NCBI RefSeq assembly: GCF_050003625.1
Contig: NC_134400.1
Coordinates: 222,744,085-222,808,084, forward strand
Reading direction: 5' to 3'
Source: Haematobia irritans
Lineage: Eukaryota; Arthropoda; Insecta; Diptera; Muscidae
DNA length: 64,000 bases
This document shows positions 46,600 through 57,762 of the stretch, piece by piece. The position numbers were made by a program, and so were the translations under genes. Position 1 is the first letter of the stretch. Every line of letters starts with the position of its first letter. The notes under the pieces are model-generated. The model had not been told where the DNA came from, ran no database searches, and saw only the letters and a program-made list of their open reading frames with translations.

Positions 46600-47380
46600 T
46601 CAACTGCATCAAATTGATTTTTGACTCGCGCATTGATGACATTTTATAAAAAGAAAATTATTCAATCATGAAATTAATTTAACTAATTAATTGTTTAATT
46701 AAAATTGTTTCAATCACTTAGATTGTTTCAATCACAGAATTAATTATAAATAAAAAAGAATATATTTGATTAAGACATTTCTTGATTTCTTCGTCACTTT
46801 CAATTAATCTTTTAATTGATTCAATTAAAAATTTAATTGATTTCATTCGCAAAAATAATTTAATTGCTTAATTATTATTTATTGATTTATAATTATTTGT
46901 TTTTAGATGAAATAATTTTCTTGTAATTTTATGTAAAGTACAAGGGTGTACTTTCTTATAAATTTTTCGATTATAATTGAATTTTTCTGTGGATTTTACT
47001 TAATGAACCAGAGAATCACGAAATTAATTGATCTAATTAATTGTTTAATTTAAAATTTATTCAAGAAATATATGAATCACAGAAATAATTAGAAATTAAA
47101 AAACATCACTTAAATTTTTAATTGAGGCAATCGATTATTTATTATATTATTGGTTATTGTATTATAATTATTTTTCCTTTATATGAAATCATTTCCTTGT
47201 AATTCTACAAGTGCTTAGACTTTCTTATGAATTTTCCGATTGAAATTATAGTTGGATTTGTCTGTCGATTAGAGTCAACATTTAATTTTATTTATAAACT
47301 AATTATTCCCGAACAAAATTTTTAGTTAATTACATTTAAATAATTTAACTGTTTAATTCATTGCAACTTCAACCTACATT
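46600..47380. repeat. AATTAA-palindromic MITE remnants
   Basis: Chains of attaattgtttaatt, caattaatcttttaattg and tcacagaattaatt match the interior of the MITE at 38848-39135 but lack clear termini. At least two partial copies are joined here. Confidence 0.6.
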
Positions 47381-47399
47381 TTAATAGGAAATACTTTAT

Positions 47400-48724
47400 T
47401 ATACCGCAAAACAAGAATAAATATTGGACTACACCTGTTTATTTATTTTTATTTTATTAGAGCCTAGCTATATTGCTCCTTAACCCATGTCTGCATTAAA
47501 AAGAAGAAGCTACACCTTTGACTCGGAATCAATACCAGTATCCTTAAGGGAAGATCAAATTCTTTAAATCCAACTAAAATGTTTTTGTTTTGAGTGGATT
47601 TTCAAGTAATTTAATAATTAATTCGAGATTTCGTTTCGTATTTTATTTAATAGATTAACATAGCAACTAAGAAAAGAATTTACATTAAACATTTTGTTTT
47701 TAATACATACAAATACATTCATACATATTAATATATGTAGTGAATATTTATGGTAAAGTTAAGTTAGTAAAAATAGAATAATATTTTTGTTGTTGTTGTT
47801 GTTGTAAATACAATGCAAACATTGATTTGATTTGCTCTGCAATTAAAATCTAAGAATATATAAATTACAATTATTGCATTTTAAGTGAGTCTATACTTAA
47901 AGATGTACATAAAAAATTAACAAATTAAAAAAAAAAACTTAAGTTCAAATTTCAAACTGAAGACCATACAACACCAAATTATAAATAATTTTGTTAAATA
48001 AAATTAAAAAAAAACACACGAAATATAAAAGAAAAAACAAAACATTATGCAATATCAAAAATACGGTATTGGATAATAAGTAAATATAGAACTAAGGTAA
48101 TTAATTAAATAAAAAAATCGAAAAATACAAATATTGGGAATTGTGGTCGAAATTTTAAAATTTTTCGTTAAATCTGCTATTGTTTTGCCGATCAATTGTT
48201 ATGGGGTTTAAACATAAAAGAAGAGGAATGCTGTACGGCTATTACATTAAATCTAAACATGGCTGGATGTGTGTGGGTGTGAGTGAGTGTAGCTATTTTT
48301 GATTCTTTGTTAACAAATACAACTAAAAATAATAATAAAAATGTCTCTTTATGCTCTTCAAACTTAAGTCTATAGAATGGGTGCGTGTGTGTTTATAAGA
48401 GAGGAGGAAGGGGTTGCTGTGGTTGTCGCTGACGCTGTGGTTTCGGGATATGATTTTATGGCATACTTCCTTCAGGTTTTTTCCGGCCATTTTACTTAAA
48501 TATCCTCGGTCATTTCTGTTGTTTTTGTGTCACTGTTGATGATTCGTGGGCTATTGTAGCCGTTGTTGTCTATTGTCTTCCTGACGACGATAATGATGGT
48601 AGTGGTGGGGGGTGGTGATGGTGGCGGTTGGCTTTTGTTATTTTTCTATTTTATTTATTATTTGCGCTTTAGCTTCGTTTTTAGTGTCCCTCCGTTTGGC
48701 CCCTCCCTTCTCTATGCCGTCGTC
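47400..48724 (-). other. Probable 3' UTR of the cotransporter gene
   Basis: Directly downstream (minus strand) of the cotransporter stop codon lies 1.3 kb without recognisable transposons. It has simple tracts (gttgttgttgttg at 47788-47805, gtgtg-rich stretches at 48270 and 48385, ggtggtgatggtggcggt at 48606) and possible AATAAA signals (tttatt on the plus strand near 48652 and 47450). The transcript end cannot be placed from sequence alone. Confidence 0.5.
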
Positions 48725-48969
48725 TTATGAATAGAAAGTCAGAACACTGGTCTGATTACCACGTACAAACAGGAATGGTGGCATATCACGACTTAAACTC
48801 TCTAACCAGGCCATATAGAGGGGAGCCGTCACAAAGTTCTTGCGAGGCATGGGCAATGTCATTACAACCAAATCGGATTTGGTTGATTGTTCTTGTAAAT
48901 ATTCACGTAGACGTAAATAACGATTCGTTTTGTCCTGAACAGCCATCATGTCATCTTCCGTAATGGCAA
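48725..48969 (-). CDS. SLC12 cation-chloride cotransporter (NKCC/NCC type), last coding exon
   Basis: This exon encodes the extreme C-terminus of a sodium-(potassium-)chloride cotransporter, a plasma-membrane protein moving Na+, K+ and Cl- together. The acceptor ttttag|TTGCC is at 48970-48972, and the first two bases complete a codon begun in the upstream exon. Visible features are TEDDMMAVQDKTNRYLRLRE, the LVVMTLPMPRK segment, APLYMAWLESLSRDMPP, and the terminal RGNQTSVLTFYS followed by TAA (48725-48727). The LYMAWLE...RGNQ..VLTFYS ending is characteristic of the NKCC/NCC branch. KCCs instead have a different ending (VxTIYS after RGGG). It is cytosolic in the C-terminal domain. Drosophila has two such genes (Ncc69 and NKCC) and I cannot tell which is the orthologue. 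It is followed by a likely long 3' UTR. Confidence 0.88.
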
Positions 48970-48975
48970 CTAAAA

Positions 48976-49560
48976 TAAATTGAAAAAAAAACAGGAAACA
49001 TTGAAATAAATACCCAGTACATTTAATGGTCAACATTAGTGATAATAGCATCACCAAATGGTGGGCCTCGTAAATATTCCCAAGAGTCAGAATATGAAAT
49101 TTTTAACGATATCCAAACACGATTTGAAAATACTAAGATTAGAAATTTAAAGGCCTCCATAGAACTTTGGAAATTTTATGAAGGGAGGTAGTTTTTTTAT
49201 AACGGCTATTTTTGGTTTTCTTTATGATCCATTTTAAGGATATTAGAATTTTTCAGTATCAGCAATAAATCAAGTCATAAAAATTAATCTGAAAATTGAT
49301 TACACGAACATATAGAACAAAATTCTCGTAGGCGTTCCTCATTTGAAGTTACTTGCCTTGTAAGACCACTATCGTGTTATCTACCATCGCCAGATATTTA
49401 CTAAAGGCTATGGAAATGATCCATCGGAAATACTGAAACATGAATAGCTAGGCGTGCATACCCGTAGATTCGTAGCGGTCAGTGTTTTTACCCATTTGAT
49501 CGATTTCCATAATCTTCTTTGTCCAAAACAATGGAATACAGAATGTCTGTTATTTACTCT
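48976..49560. repeat. Intronic tandem duplication, unit 1 (585 bp)
   Basis: The segment from aattgaaaaaaaaacaggaa to gtctgttatttactctt is repeated at 49561-51901 with a few percent divergence. It begins only about 7 nt from the last-exon acceptor, so it includes that intron's polypyrimidine tract. Confidence 0.9.
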
Positions 49561-49985
49561 TTAATTGAAAAAAAAAAAAAAACAGGAAACATTGAAATAA
49601 ATACCCAGTACATTAAATGGTCAACATTAGTGATAATAGCATCACCAAATGGTGGGCCTCGTAAAGATTCCCAAGAATCAGAATATGAAATTTTTAACGA
49701 TATCCAAACACGATTTGAAAATACTAAGATTAGAAATTTAAAGGCCTCCATAGAACTTTGGAAATTTTATAAAGGGAGGTAGTTTTTTATAACGGCTATT
49801 CTTGGTTTTCTTTATGATCCATTTTAAGGATATTAGAATTTTTCAGTATCAGCAATAAATCAAATCATAAAAATTAATCTAAAAATTGATTACACGAACA
49901 TATAGAAAAAAATTCTCGTAGGCGTTCTCCATTTGAACAAGGCATGTAACATGTAAGACCACTATCGTGTTATCTACCATCGCCA

Positions 49986-51731
49986 CACTGAAAAAAAGCA
50001 TGCCCGGTTCCAAAGATTTTGTCTTTACTTTAAAAATGTTGGTATTGATTCCGAGCCACAGAAGCGGAGAATACAAGTAAGGATACTTTTAAGACACAAT
50101 TCTCTTTTAAACTTGGGTTTTGTGTACTTGCTTCTAGGAAGCAAATTTTAATTTTTTGCCTTTTCAGCTTTTGTTCTTCACAGATAAAAATAAGTTTGAG
50201 AACCAATAACTTTTGTTGGAAAACCAATAACAAAATTTGTTAATTTTCCTGCAACAAACTAATTTGTACTTTTAATAACCATTATTACAAAAAAGTTGTT
50301 AGCAATCGTTACCATCAGAAGGCAACAAATAATTTGTGTTCTCAATAACATAATCTGTAAGTAATTTGTTGAGCTTCGAACAGTACAAAATATTTGTTGT
50401 TGAACGTTACGTTTAATCCTCAACAAATATTTTTGAATTTGAACGAAAAAATTTGTATGTGGTTTGTTGGAGTCTATCAATGACCTGTAACAAATTTATT
50501 GGTGTATTGACAAAATTAAATTGAAATTGACAGAATTATTGCACCAAAATTGCAAAATTGCTGGAACAATTTTGGAGACATTTTGTTAAGTACATACAGA
50601 GAAGGAATATGGCCAAAATGCTATTTTTGGACGGGGAACATGTACATTTTTGTGTCGAAAATCCTATACTCAGTTTTGTAAATGTATGACGATTTTAAAT
50701 TTGAGTAGTCCAGGGTCTAGCAAGCATTTTGACAACTTTTTGCCCAGTGATATATATTCTAGTTAATTAGAATTGTAATAACTCTAATCCCGATATTAAT
50801 ATGGTTTTATTAATTATCTCATACAACAAACACATTTAAGAAACTTCCACATTGAAAAATATAAATTTTTCACAGACATTTTTTATAAATGTTTTTTTTT
50901 ATAAATGTTTCTCTGATTAATGAGCTCTTTGCTTGCTATCATACACGTGCATGTGCTCATACTCATTTTGTTCTAACGGTATTCTTCGCATACTTCTTTT
51001 AGCTTTCGTACATGTTCTCAGCGATGTGCGCGTAACCAGTCTTGTATTTTTGTTTTTGTTTTCATATCGATAGCAGTCAACTATTTTCGCAACAAAACAA
51101 TTTGTTGAAAATTCTGAATATTTCTATTATTTCCTCTGTCAAGCATCTACAAACACATTTCAACAACAAATGCCTCATATTCAATAGACAAATTTGTTGA
51201 GCATCAGCAGATTTTACATACAAATAAAGTTGTTAATATTTATTTGCAGTTATTTTTTTGTGTGTTCATATGCTATCAAAGTCCTTTAAAAACGAGTTAA
51301 CGACAACTTTATTTTCCAAATTAAGACTTGACTTCCAGTAGAAATTATGATATGTTTCAAGTAATAAAAGTCTTTAAAATGAAGTGTTGAAAAATATGTC
51401 CTATGTTTGAACGATTTTTTGCTTTGTAGTCAAGATGCAAAAAGGCAACAAATTTAAAGACAATTTCATTAAATGTAAAGAATTTTTCTGAGTTATTAAA
51501 GTCAAGTTGACCTTAGCCCAAAAATTTTTTCTTTCATGTTATGATACCCATTTTTAAGTGAAATCTCTTAATTATAAGGATAATACGACTTCATTGAAAA
51601 GTTTATCGACTTTTGGACAAGGAAAAAAAAAACGTTATGGTAGAGAATTGCGTCTTCCGTGCTAAGCAAAATTGGCATTCGTATGTTAAAGACATGAAAT
51701 CTTTGACCTCACGACAATATTTTTTTCAGTG
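49986..51731. mobile_element. MITE D copy 4 in the cotransporter intron, interrupted by element H
   Basis: Ends CACTGAAAAAAAGCAT and ATTTTTTTCAGTG lie between CA dinucleotides (49984-49985 and 51732-51733). Comparison with the empty site in unit 1 (tcgccagatat) proves a 2 bp duplication and exact ends. A second element occupies 50181-51264. Confidence 0.92.
50181..51264. mobile_element. Element H, 1.08 kb with CAACAAATT-rich interior
   Basis: It is absent from the other MITE D copies, which read cttcatatgc across this site. Depending on how the overlap is read, it has TTCA duplicated (50177-50180 and 51265-51268), or a TT duplication with CACAGATAAAAATAA / CACACAAAAAAATAA inverted ends. The interior repeats aacaaatttgttg-like palindromic phrases. 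There is no coding capacity. Confidence 0.75.
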
Positions 51732-51901
51732 CAGATATTTACTAAAGGCTATGGAAATGATACTTCGGAAATACTGAAACATGAATAGCTAGGCGTGAAT
51801 ATCCGTAGACTCGTAGCGGTCATTGTTTTTACCCATTTGATCGATTTTCATAATCTTCTTTGTCCAAAAAGATGGAATACAGAATGCCTGACATTTACTC
51901 T

Positions 51902-52216
51902 CAACTCAACTCAACTCTCAACCCCCCAGATTAAACAATTTTGATTATTGACTTAGCAAACAAAGTGGGTGTGAGCCTCCACAGTCAATATCATATTTGC
52001 GATTGTCGTCATTTTTGTGAAGAATTTTAATCTCGTTCATTCTGACGTAATTTCTACACTTCAAATGTGACACCTATCGAAATATCCCGTAATGAGAGTT
52101 ATTTTATTTTTTCTTAAACCCCTTTATTTCCATAACATTTACTTTAACCAAAATATTCTAAGTGTATAACCTCTTATGTATTAGTTTTTTTTATTGTGTA
52201 GATACTACACACTTAC
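51902..52216. other. Intron sequence next to the penultimate coding exon
   Basis: Unique-looking AT-rich sequence lies between the duplicated block and the splice donor (GTAAGT, plus-strand acttac at 52211-52216). No repeat is recognised. Confidence 0.5.
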
Positions 52217-52434
52217 CATTGTCCTCTTGTAATTGTGTATTGGTGTCCTTTTCTGAAACCACAAAATCTTTAATTAAATCATTAAAGAATTGCTGAGAAG
52301 ATTCCTGTGGTTTCTTTGTTATGTCGGGAATTAACTGCAAATCAGAGTAGTCAATACGGAATTTCGAGAGTAAACTGGCCATAGAACGTTGTTCAAATTC
52401 CAATTCAGCTTGCTTGTTAGCCAAGGCATAAACT
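52217..52434 (-). CDS. SLC12 cation-chloride cotransporter (NKCC/NCC type), penultimate coding exon
   Basis: This is a 218 bp exon on the minus strand. The acceptor tttttacag|A is at 52435-52438 and the donor ATG|GTAAGT at 52216. It encodes VYALANKQAELEFEQRSMAS LLSKFRIDYSDLQLIPDITK KPQESSQQFFNDLIKDF and ends EDN plus one base. That single base plus the two opening bases of the next exon (48968-48969) make a GTT codon, so the two exons are phase-compatible across a 3.25 kb intron. The FEQRxMASLLxKFRIDYSDLxxIPDxxKKP pattern is typical of the cytosolic C-terminal domain of NKCC/NCC proteins. Upstream exons on the minus strand should lie beyond 52438. I found none in the rest of the window, so the preceding intron is probably longer than 11 kb or its exons escaped me. 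Confidence 0.87.
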
Positions 52435-52545
52435 CTGTAAAAAAAGGGGGAAATATAATTTAGTTAACATTTTTGATAATAATGTTTTCTCTGCCGGAAA
52501 CTTTGGATTAGCAAATTTAATAAGCAATGCATATTTGTATATAAA

Positions 52546-53689
52546 TCCACACTGTGGAACAGGTTATTATAAGTTAGTGCATATGTTTGCAACACCCAGA
52601 AGGAGACGAGATAGACACATGGTGTCTTTGGCAAAAATGCTCAGGGTGGGTTCCTGAGTCGATATAGCCATGTCCGTCTGTCCGTGAACACATTTTTGTA
52701 ATCAAAGTCTGGTTCGCAGTTTTAGTCCCATCGACTTCAAATTTGGCACAAGTATGTGTTTTGGCTCAGGATAGATCCCTATCGATTTTGGAAGAAATCG
52801 GTTCAGATTTAGATATAGCTCCCATATATAGCTTTCGCCCGATATGGACTAATACGGTCCCAGAAACCAGAGTTTTAGCCCAATTTGGTTGAAATTTTGC
52901 ACAGGGAGTAGAATTAGCATTGTAGCTATACGTGCCAAATTTGGTTGAAATCGGTTCAGATTTAGATATAGCTCCCATATATAGCTTTCGCCCGATTTAC
53001 ACTCATATGACCACAGAGGCCAATTTTTTGCTCCGATTTAGTTGAAATTTTGCACAGGGAGTAGAATTAGCATTGTAGCTATGTGTGACAAATTTGGTTG
53101 AAATCGGTTCAGATTTAGATATAGCTCCAATATATAGCTTTCGGCCGATTTGCACTCATATGACCACAGAGTCCAATTTTTTGCTCCGATTTAGTTGAAA
53201 TTTTGCACAGGGAGTAGAATTAGCATTGTAGCTATGCGTGCCAAATTTGGTTGAAATCGGTTCAGATTTAGATATACCAACACTTTCCTTGTAAAATCGC
53301 CACTGCTTAGTCGAAAAGTTGTAAAAATGACTCTAATTTTCCTAAACTTCTAATACATATATATCGAGCGATAAATCATAAATAAACTTTTGCAAAGTTT
53401 CCTTAAAATTGCTTCAGATTTAAGGTGTGTTCCACCCCTTTACTAACATTGTGTTCCACCCTAGTGCATTAGCCGACTTATATTTTGAGTCTATAGATTT
53501 TGTAGAAGTCTATCAAATTCTTCCAGATCGAGTGATATTTAAATGTATGTATATGGGACAAACCTTTATATATAACCCCCAACACATTTGACGGATGTGA
53601 TATGGTACCGAAAATTTAGATCTACAAAGTGGTGCAGGGTATAATATAGTCGGCACCGCCCGACTTTAGACTTTCCTTACTTGTTTTTA
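52546..53689 (-). mobile_element. Helentron-like element, family B copy 2
   Basis: It is the inverse of copy 1: a 3' end with ccacactgtggaacaggtta, four internal units of about 180 bp (52760-53270) and a 5' end cgactttagactttccttac ttgtt at 53660-53689. It lies in the intron upstream of the 52217-52434 exon. The 3' hairpin is slightly degraded. Confidence 0.82.
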
Positions 53690-53851
53690 ATTAAGAAAAC
53701 CATTTTTACATTAATATCTTGTAAAATTTTGAATTTTAACTGACGTTTGTTACCTACAAAGTAGGTAGATTCGTTAGTATATCGTAAAAGTAAAATGATA
53801 AATGAGACTTGCATCCTATTTTTAATTTTATGGATCCTAGATTTAAAGCTA

Positions 53852-54747
53852 AAGGGTGGTTAAATTGTAAGGACCTATGTTGAATGTGAACCAGACCTAA
53901 ACGCCAAGTTTTTTTTCGAATTTTATTTGACATTTCTCTATTTCAGACTTACTCAATTTGAACCTTGGACGTCGTGAATGGGCAGAATGGTTCCAAGAAA
54001 TGGCAACAGTGGACGATCAATTTTCGAAAAAAATAAACTTCAGTGATGAGGCACATTTTCACCTCAGTGGATTCGTCAATAAACAGAATTGCCGCATTTG
54101 AGCGAATGAGAATCAAAGAGTGATTGTCGAAAAACCAATGCACCCACAAAGAGTGGCTGGTTGGTGCGATTTATGGGCTGGCGGCATCATCGAGCCGTAT
54201 TTTTTCCAAAATGAGGCCGGTCAAGCAGTTACTGTGAATGGTGTTCGCTATCGTGAGATGATAACGAAGTTTTTATGGCCCAAATTGGAAGATATGGATG
54301 TGGACGATATGTGGTTTCAGCAGGACGGTGCCACTTGCCACACAGCTAACGAAACAATGGCTCTTTTGAGCAACAAATTCAATGGCCGTGCTATCTCACG
54401 TAATGGTGATGTCAATTGGCCGCCAAGATCATGTGATTTGACACCGTTGGACTTTTTTCTTTGGGGTTATTTGAAAGAAAAGTTGTACGTCGATAAGCCA
54501 GCAACAATTCAAGAGCTAAAGGATGAGATAATTCGGCACATTAACGGCATAGAACCTCCATTATGCCTCAGCGTCATCGAAAATTTGGACTATCGGATGA
54601 AGGTGTGCCACCGAGATCGCGGCGCCCATTAGGCCGATATTTTGTTCCATACATAATTGAGTAATACCAATATATCATAATAAAATAAAATTACAATAAT
54701 TTCCTAAATTCAAAATCAACCTCGGACCTTGAAATTTTAACCAGTTT
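53852..54747 (+). mobile_element. Second DD41D mariner lineage, defective
   Basis: Imperfect inverted ends (aagggtggttaaattgtaag and the inverse of ggttaaaatttcaaggtccg) lie next to TA at 53850-53851 and 54748-54749. The element is about 0.9 kb, so like the rosa copies it is an internal-deletion derivative, but it is only distantly related to them. It sits in the cotransporter intron. Confidence 0.8.
53967..54632 (+). pseudogene. DD41D transposase fragment with one nonsense codon
   Basis: The frame reads REWAEWFQEMATVDDQFSKK INFSDEAHFHLSGFVNKQN... to HRDRGAH and a TAG at 54630-54632. The catalytic Asp residues are in FSDEAHF, FQQDGATCH and LTPLDFFLWG. The second and third are 41 residues apart. 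A single TGA at 54099-54101 replaces the Trp expected in the conserved RIW. Like the rosa copies, the N-terminal DNA-binding half is missing. The remainder is open, so decay has been limited. Confidence 0.88.
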
Positions 54748-55067
54748 TAAGTTTTAAGTTAATTCTTTATTTTAAATAAGACCAATCTTTGGGACGAACA
54801 AAACACCAAAATAAGGGCTGGTCAAAATTGTTTTTGAAGGTATGAAATAAAACTATAAACCAATAAATAAAAATCTTGGACATTGTGAATTTTCCACAAG
54901 GCTGTTTTATTACCCGTATAATACAAAATTAAAACAATCAGGATCCATGAACATTACAGTAGTAATGGCAGTGGTGGATATGTGAAATGTTTATCCTTTT
55001 CTCTGATTCGAACCTCCAAAGATAACTCGAATATTGTACAAAATTCGAACTATCGACATTTCATCTA
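54748..55067. other. Unassigned sequence
   Basis: AT-rich DNA between two transposons, with nothing recognised. Confidence 0.3.
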
Positions 55068-56040
55068 CACGGATGAAAAATACTGTTTTTCATATGTTTG
55101 GCTATAAACATTATATGTTTGGAACACAAATTTTTAAACACAATATTTTTGAGTGCAAGCATATAATGTTCATAAACTAGCATAACATGTTTGGGACATA
55201 TATGTTAATATGTTAGAACATATTATGTTTGGGACATAAAATGTTTGTAAATATAATATGCTTGGATGCAAACATATATTAATTTAGAAATAGCCTATAA
55301 ACATATATGTGTTTAGTAGCTTGGAGCGCTATTTAACAGGGAGCGATATTGAATTAAGTTGGTGGTGGTTGCTTGTTATTACAAAATTAACATTTTATTT
55401 TCCCTTGGGCAATTGATCAGCTACTTCTTTGATCCTTACAAACTGTGTGGTCCGCTGTTCGAATCCCCGTCCGGCAAAAGGTAAAATTAAAAAAAAAATC
55501 ATAAAATTGAATAATTTCTTCTACAATGTTTGTATTACAGAAAAAGGTGCTAAGAACTAAAAAATCTCGTGGAAGTGAGAAAGATGTGAGGGAATATACA
55601 ATTAGGCAGAAACAAAATTTTGAGCATTCAGGTCGAAAACCTATGTTGTTAGCACCTATATTACCTGTTTATTTTCATAATCCATTATGATTGTAAATAT
55701 ATAAATAAATAAATAAAATTTTGAGCACAATATTGTTTGGGAGAATTTTTTTAAGCATATAATATTTTTTGGTGCAAAATGCTTCCAAACATATTATATG
55801 TTCACATAATAACATATTGTTTTTTGGAAGACAACATTATTGAATTTGGTTGCAAAAATACAAAATGTTTGGAACTTAGACTACCCAAACATATATTGTT
55901 TAGACCAATATGCTTTCAAACATATTATATATTGGAAGAGATCAAACATATAAATGTTTGGGCAATACCCAAAAATGTATATGCTTGAAGCAAAATATGT
56001 TTGGGAGTATATGTTACAGAAGCGATTTTTTGTGAGGGTG
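55068..56040. mobile_element. Palindromic family G element, copy 2, with internal tRNA-headed insertion
   Basis: Ends CACGGATGAAAAATACTG and GCGATTTTTTGTGAGGGTG are flanked by TA (55066-55067 and 56041-56042). The middle, about 55318-55735, matches the composite tRNA-headed repeat. A degraded plus-head is at 55419-55490 (B-box strand ttcgaatccccgt), followed by the shared aatttcttctacaatgtttg flank. Confidence 0.8.
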
Positions 56041-56221
56041 TAGAGCTTCTCCAAACTAAAAAGAATAATATTCTTTGCATTTGTACTTGAAATTTAATTT
56101 TAATTTTAGAATTTTCGACTTTTTCACAATATAGAAAATACCACACTGCGAATTTTTAAAACTTTTGCAAATTGTTTTAAGTGGTAGGGCTGGATAAGTA
56201 ATATCCATCACCCCACAGAAC

Positions 56222-57142
56222 AAAAAAAAATTCACGAAAATTTTTCCAATTAAGAAATTTTCCAATTAAAATCAAACAAATAAGATTAAGGAATTGAAAG
56301 TTATACGAAAGGATGATGCACACTGGTGGTGAAAAATGGTTCAATTTGGGAAGAATAATTCTCGTGTGTAAATTTCATAAGGAATTAACAAAAACGACCC
56401 AAATTAAGTCATCTCACTAAAGACTATGGAAATGTGTAGTGGCCAACCCTGAAACATAGTCAGGTTTGCGAGATTGGTATATGGCGTTTTCTTTTCAGTA
56501 ACTTAATAGTATCAATTCCCTTAATTTTCCCGTCCAATAAGCTCGAATATGTATTGTAATAAGTTGTAGTTTATAGGCTTTATACATTAAATCAGACTGC
56601 ATTGATCTCAGGCTACTACGGCGCCAAGTATATTTTGGGGTTTGTAATGTTTTTCCTTTATAAGAGTCGTTTACCAATACAAACGAGTCGTTTTACCAAT
56701 ACAAATAATCAAGTTCAAAACGCAAGTTTTCCTCAAAAACACGCCAGCTTTATAATGTAAACAAGAAAAAACTATGACTTTGAAGAACATAGGGATGTGA
56801 AAACACTTGTCCCTTTGCAGCCGCGGTATTTATTTGAACAAACGTTGCATATATTTGAATTTAGAATAAATGAGAATTTCTTCTTTCCATGACAACTGTC
56901 AAACTAAAACATCTTAGCTCGGTGTGAACGGTGAAATGTTTTGCAAAAACGTATGAGGAATATGAGTCAGTGGGAAAAACTATTCAATTAAAAATTTTAC
57001 AAAAATTAATAGTATCAATAATTTTTTGTTTAATTGACTTTCATTTAATTTTTAAACATCTGTGATTGAAGAAATTTCAGTTAAAAAAAGTAATGGGATT
57101 AATTAATTTCGTGATTGAAGATAAAAATATTTTTTGTGTGCA
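56222..57142. repeat. Degenerate AATTAA-palindromic MITE with unrelated middle
   Basis: The left part (aaaaaaaattcacgaaaatt) and right part (aattaatttcgtgattgaag ... ttttttgtgtg) match the MITE at 38848-39135. The middle (56290-56960) is unrelated and unrecognised, perhaps an insertion. Boundaries are approximate. Confidence 0.5.
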
Positions 57143-57762
57143 TGGAACGCAAAACCCTTTTATTTTATTTTGATGCGATGTGAATAAAAAATGTTTGTCA
57201 AATTTATTTAGGCAAAGCCCTTTTGACACCAAGATGGTTGGATGGGCGTTCGTTTCGGAACTCTCACATTCATCATTTGCATTCACTACCTGAAGCGCCA
57301 ACTATCCACCAATTATCAGAGTAAATTAGGATAATTCACTAAACCCAATGCAAATTACACTCGAATTACCTCTTGAAATTAAAATGAAATAGGCTCAGAA
57401 CTAATCCTTGAAAAAGTTTTCGATGGTCGCCTTTACCTTATAAATTCGAACAAATATTTCACTTTTTTCCTTTTTGTGCAATTTTATAAGTTGACCATCA
57501 AAAACTTTTCAAGAATTAATTCAGAGCCTATTTTATTTTGGTTGTATTTGTTTCTCAGCAATTTATTGGCACCTATCTCACTAATATGTGAAATTATCTT
57601 TGTACCATGTACACTCAAAGAAATGTTTGGTAGTAGCAATCAAAACAAACCATACAACTAGCTAAGTAAACAGAAGCAATAATTGTCCGCCAACGAAAAA
57701 AAAACCGACAAAAAATGAGGTTGACCATTGAATCATTCCTTGCGAGGTGCTCCTATTCACTA
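57143..57762. other. Unassigned sequence
   Basis: A minus-strand stretch at 57190-57301 (VVNANDECESSETNAHPTIL) looks mildly protein-like but has no family I recognise and no clear splice borders. ttttcgatggtcgcctttac near 57415 and its inverse near 57500 form a weak inverted repeat. Confidence 0.35.

Larger units (their letters stand above)
49561..51901. repeat. Intronic tandem duplication, unit 2, interrupted by MITE D
   Basis: It matches unit 1 from 49561 to 49985, then resumes at 51732 (cagatatttactaaaggcta) and ends near 51901 (gcctgacatttactct). The gap is a MITE D insertion. Unit 1 supplies the undisturbed target sequence atcgccagatattt. Confidence 0.9.

Noticed and set aside
57077..57301. 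Upstream exon of the cotransporter
   Set aside because: The sequence VVNANDECESSETNAHPTIL does not match any SLC12 region I know, and the splice borders are unclear.
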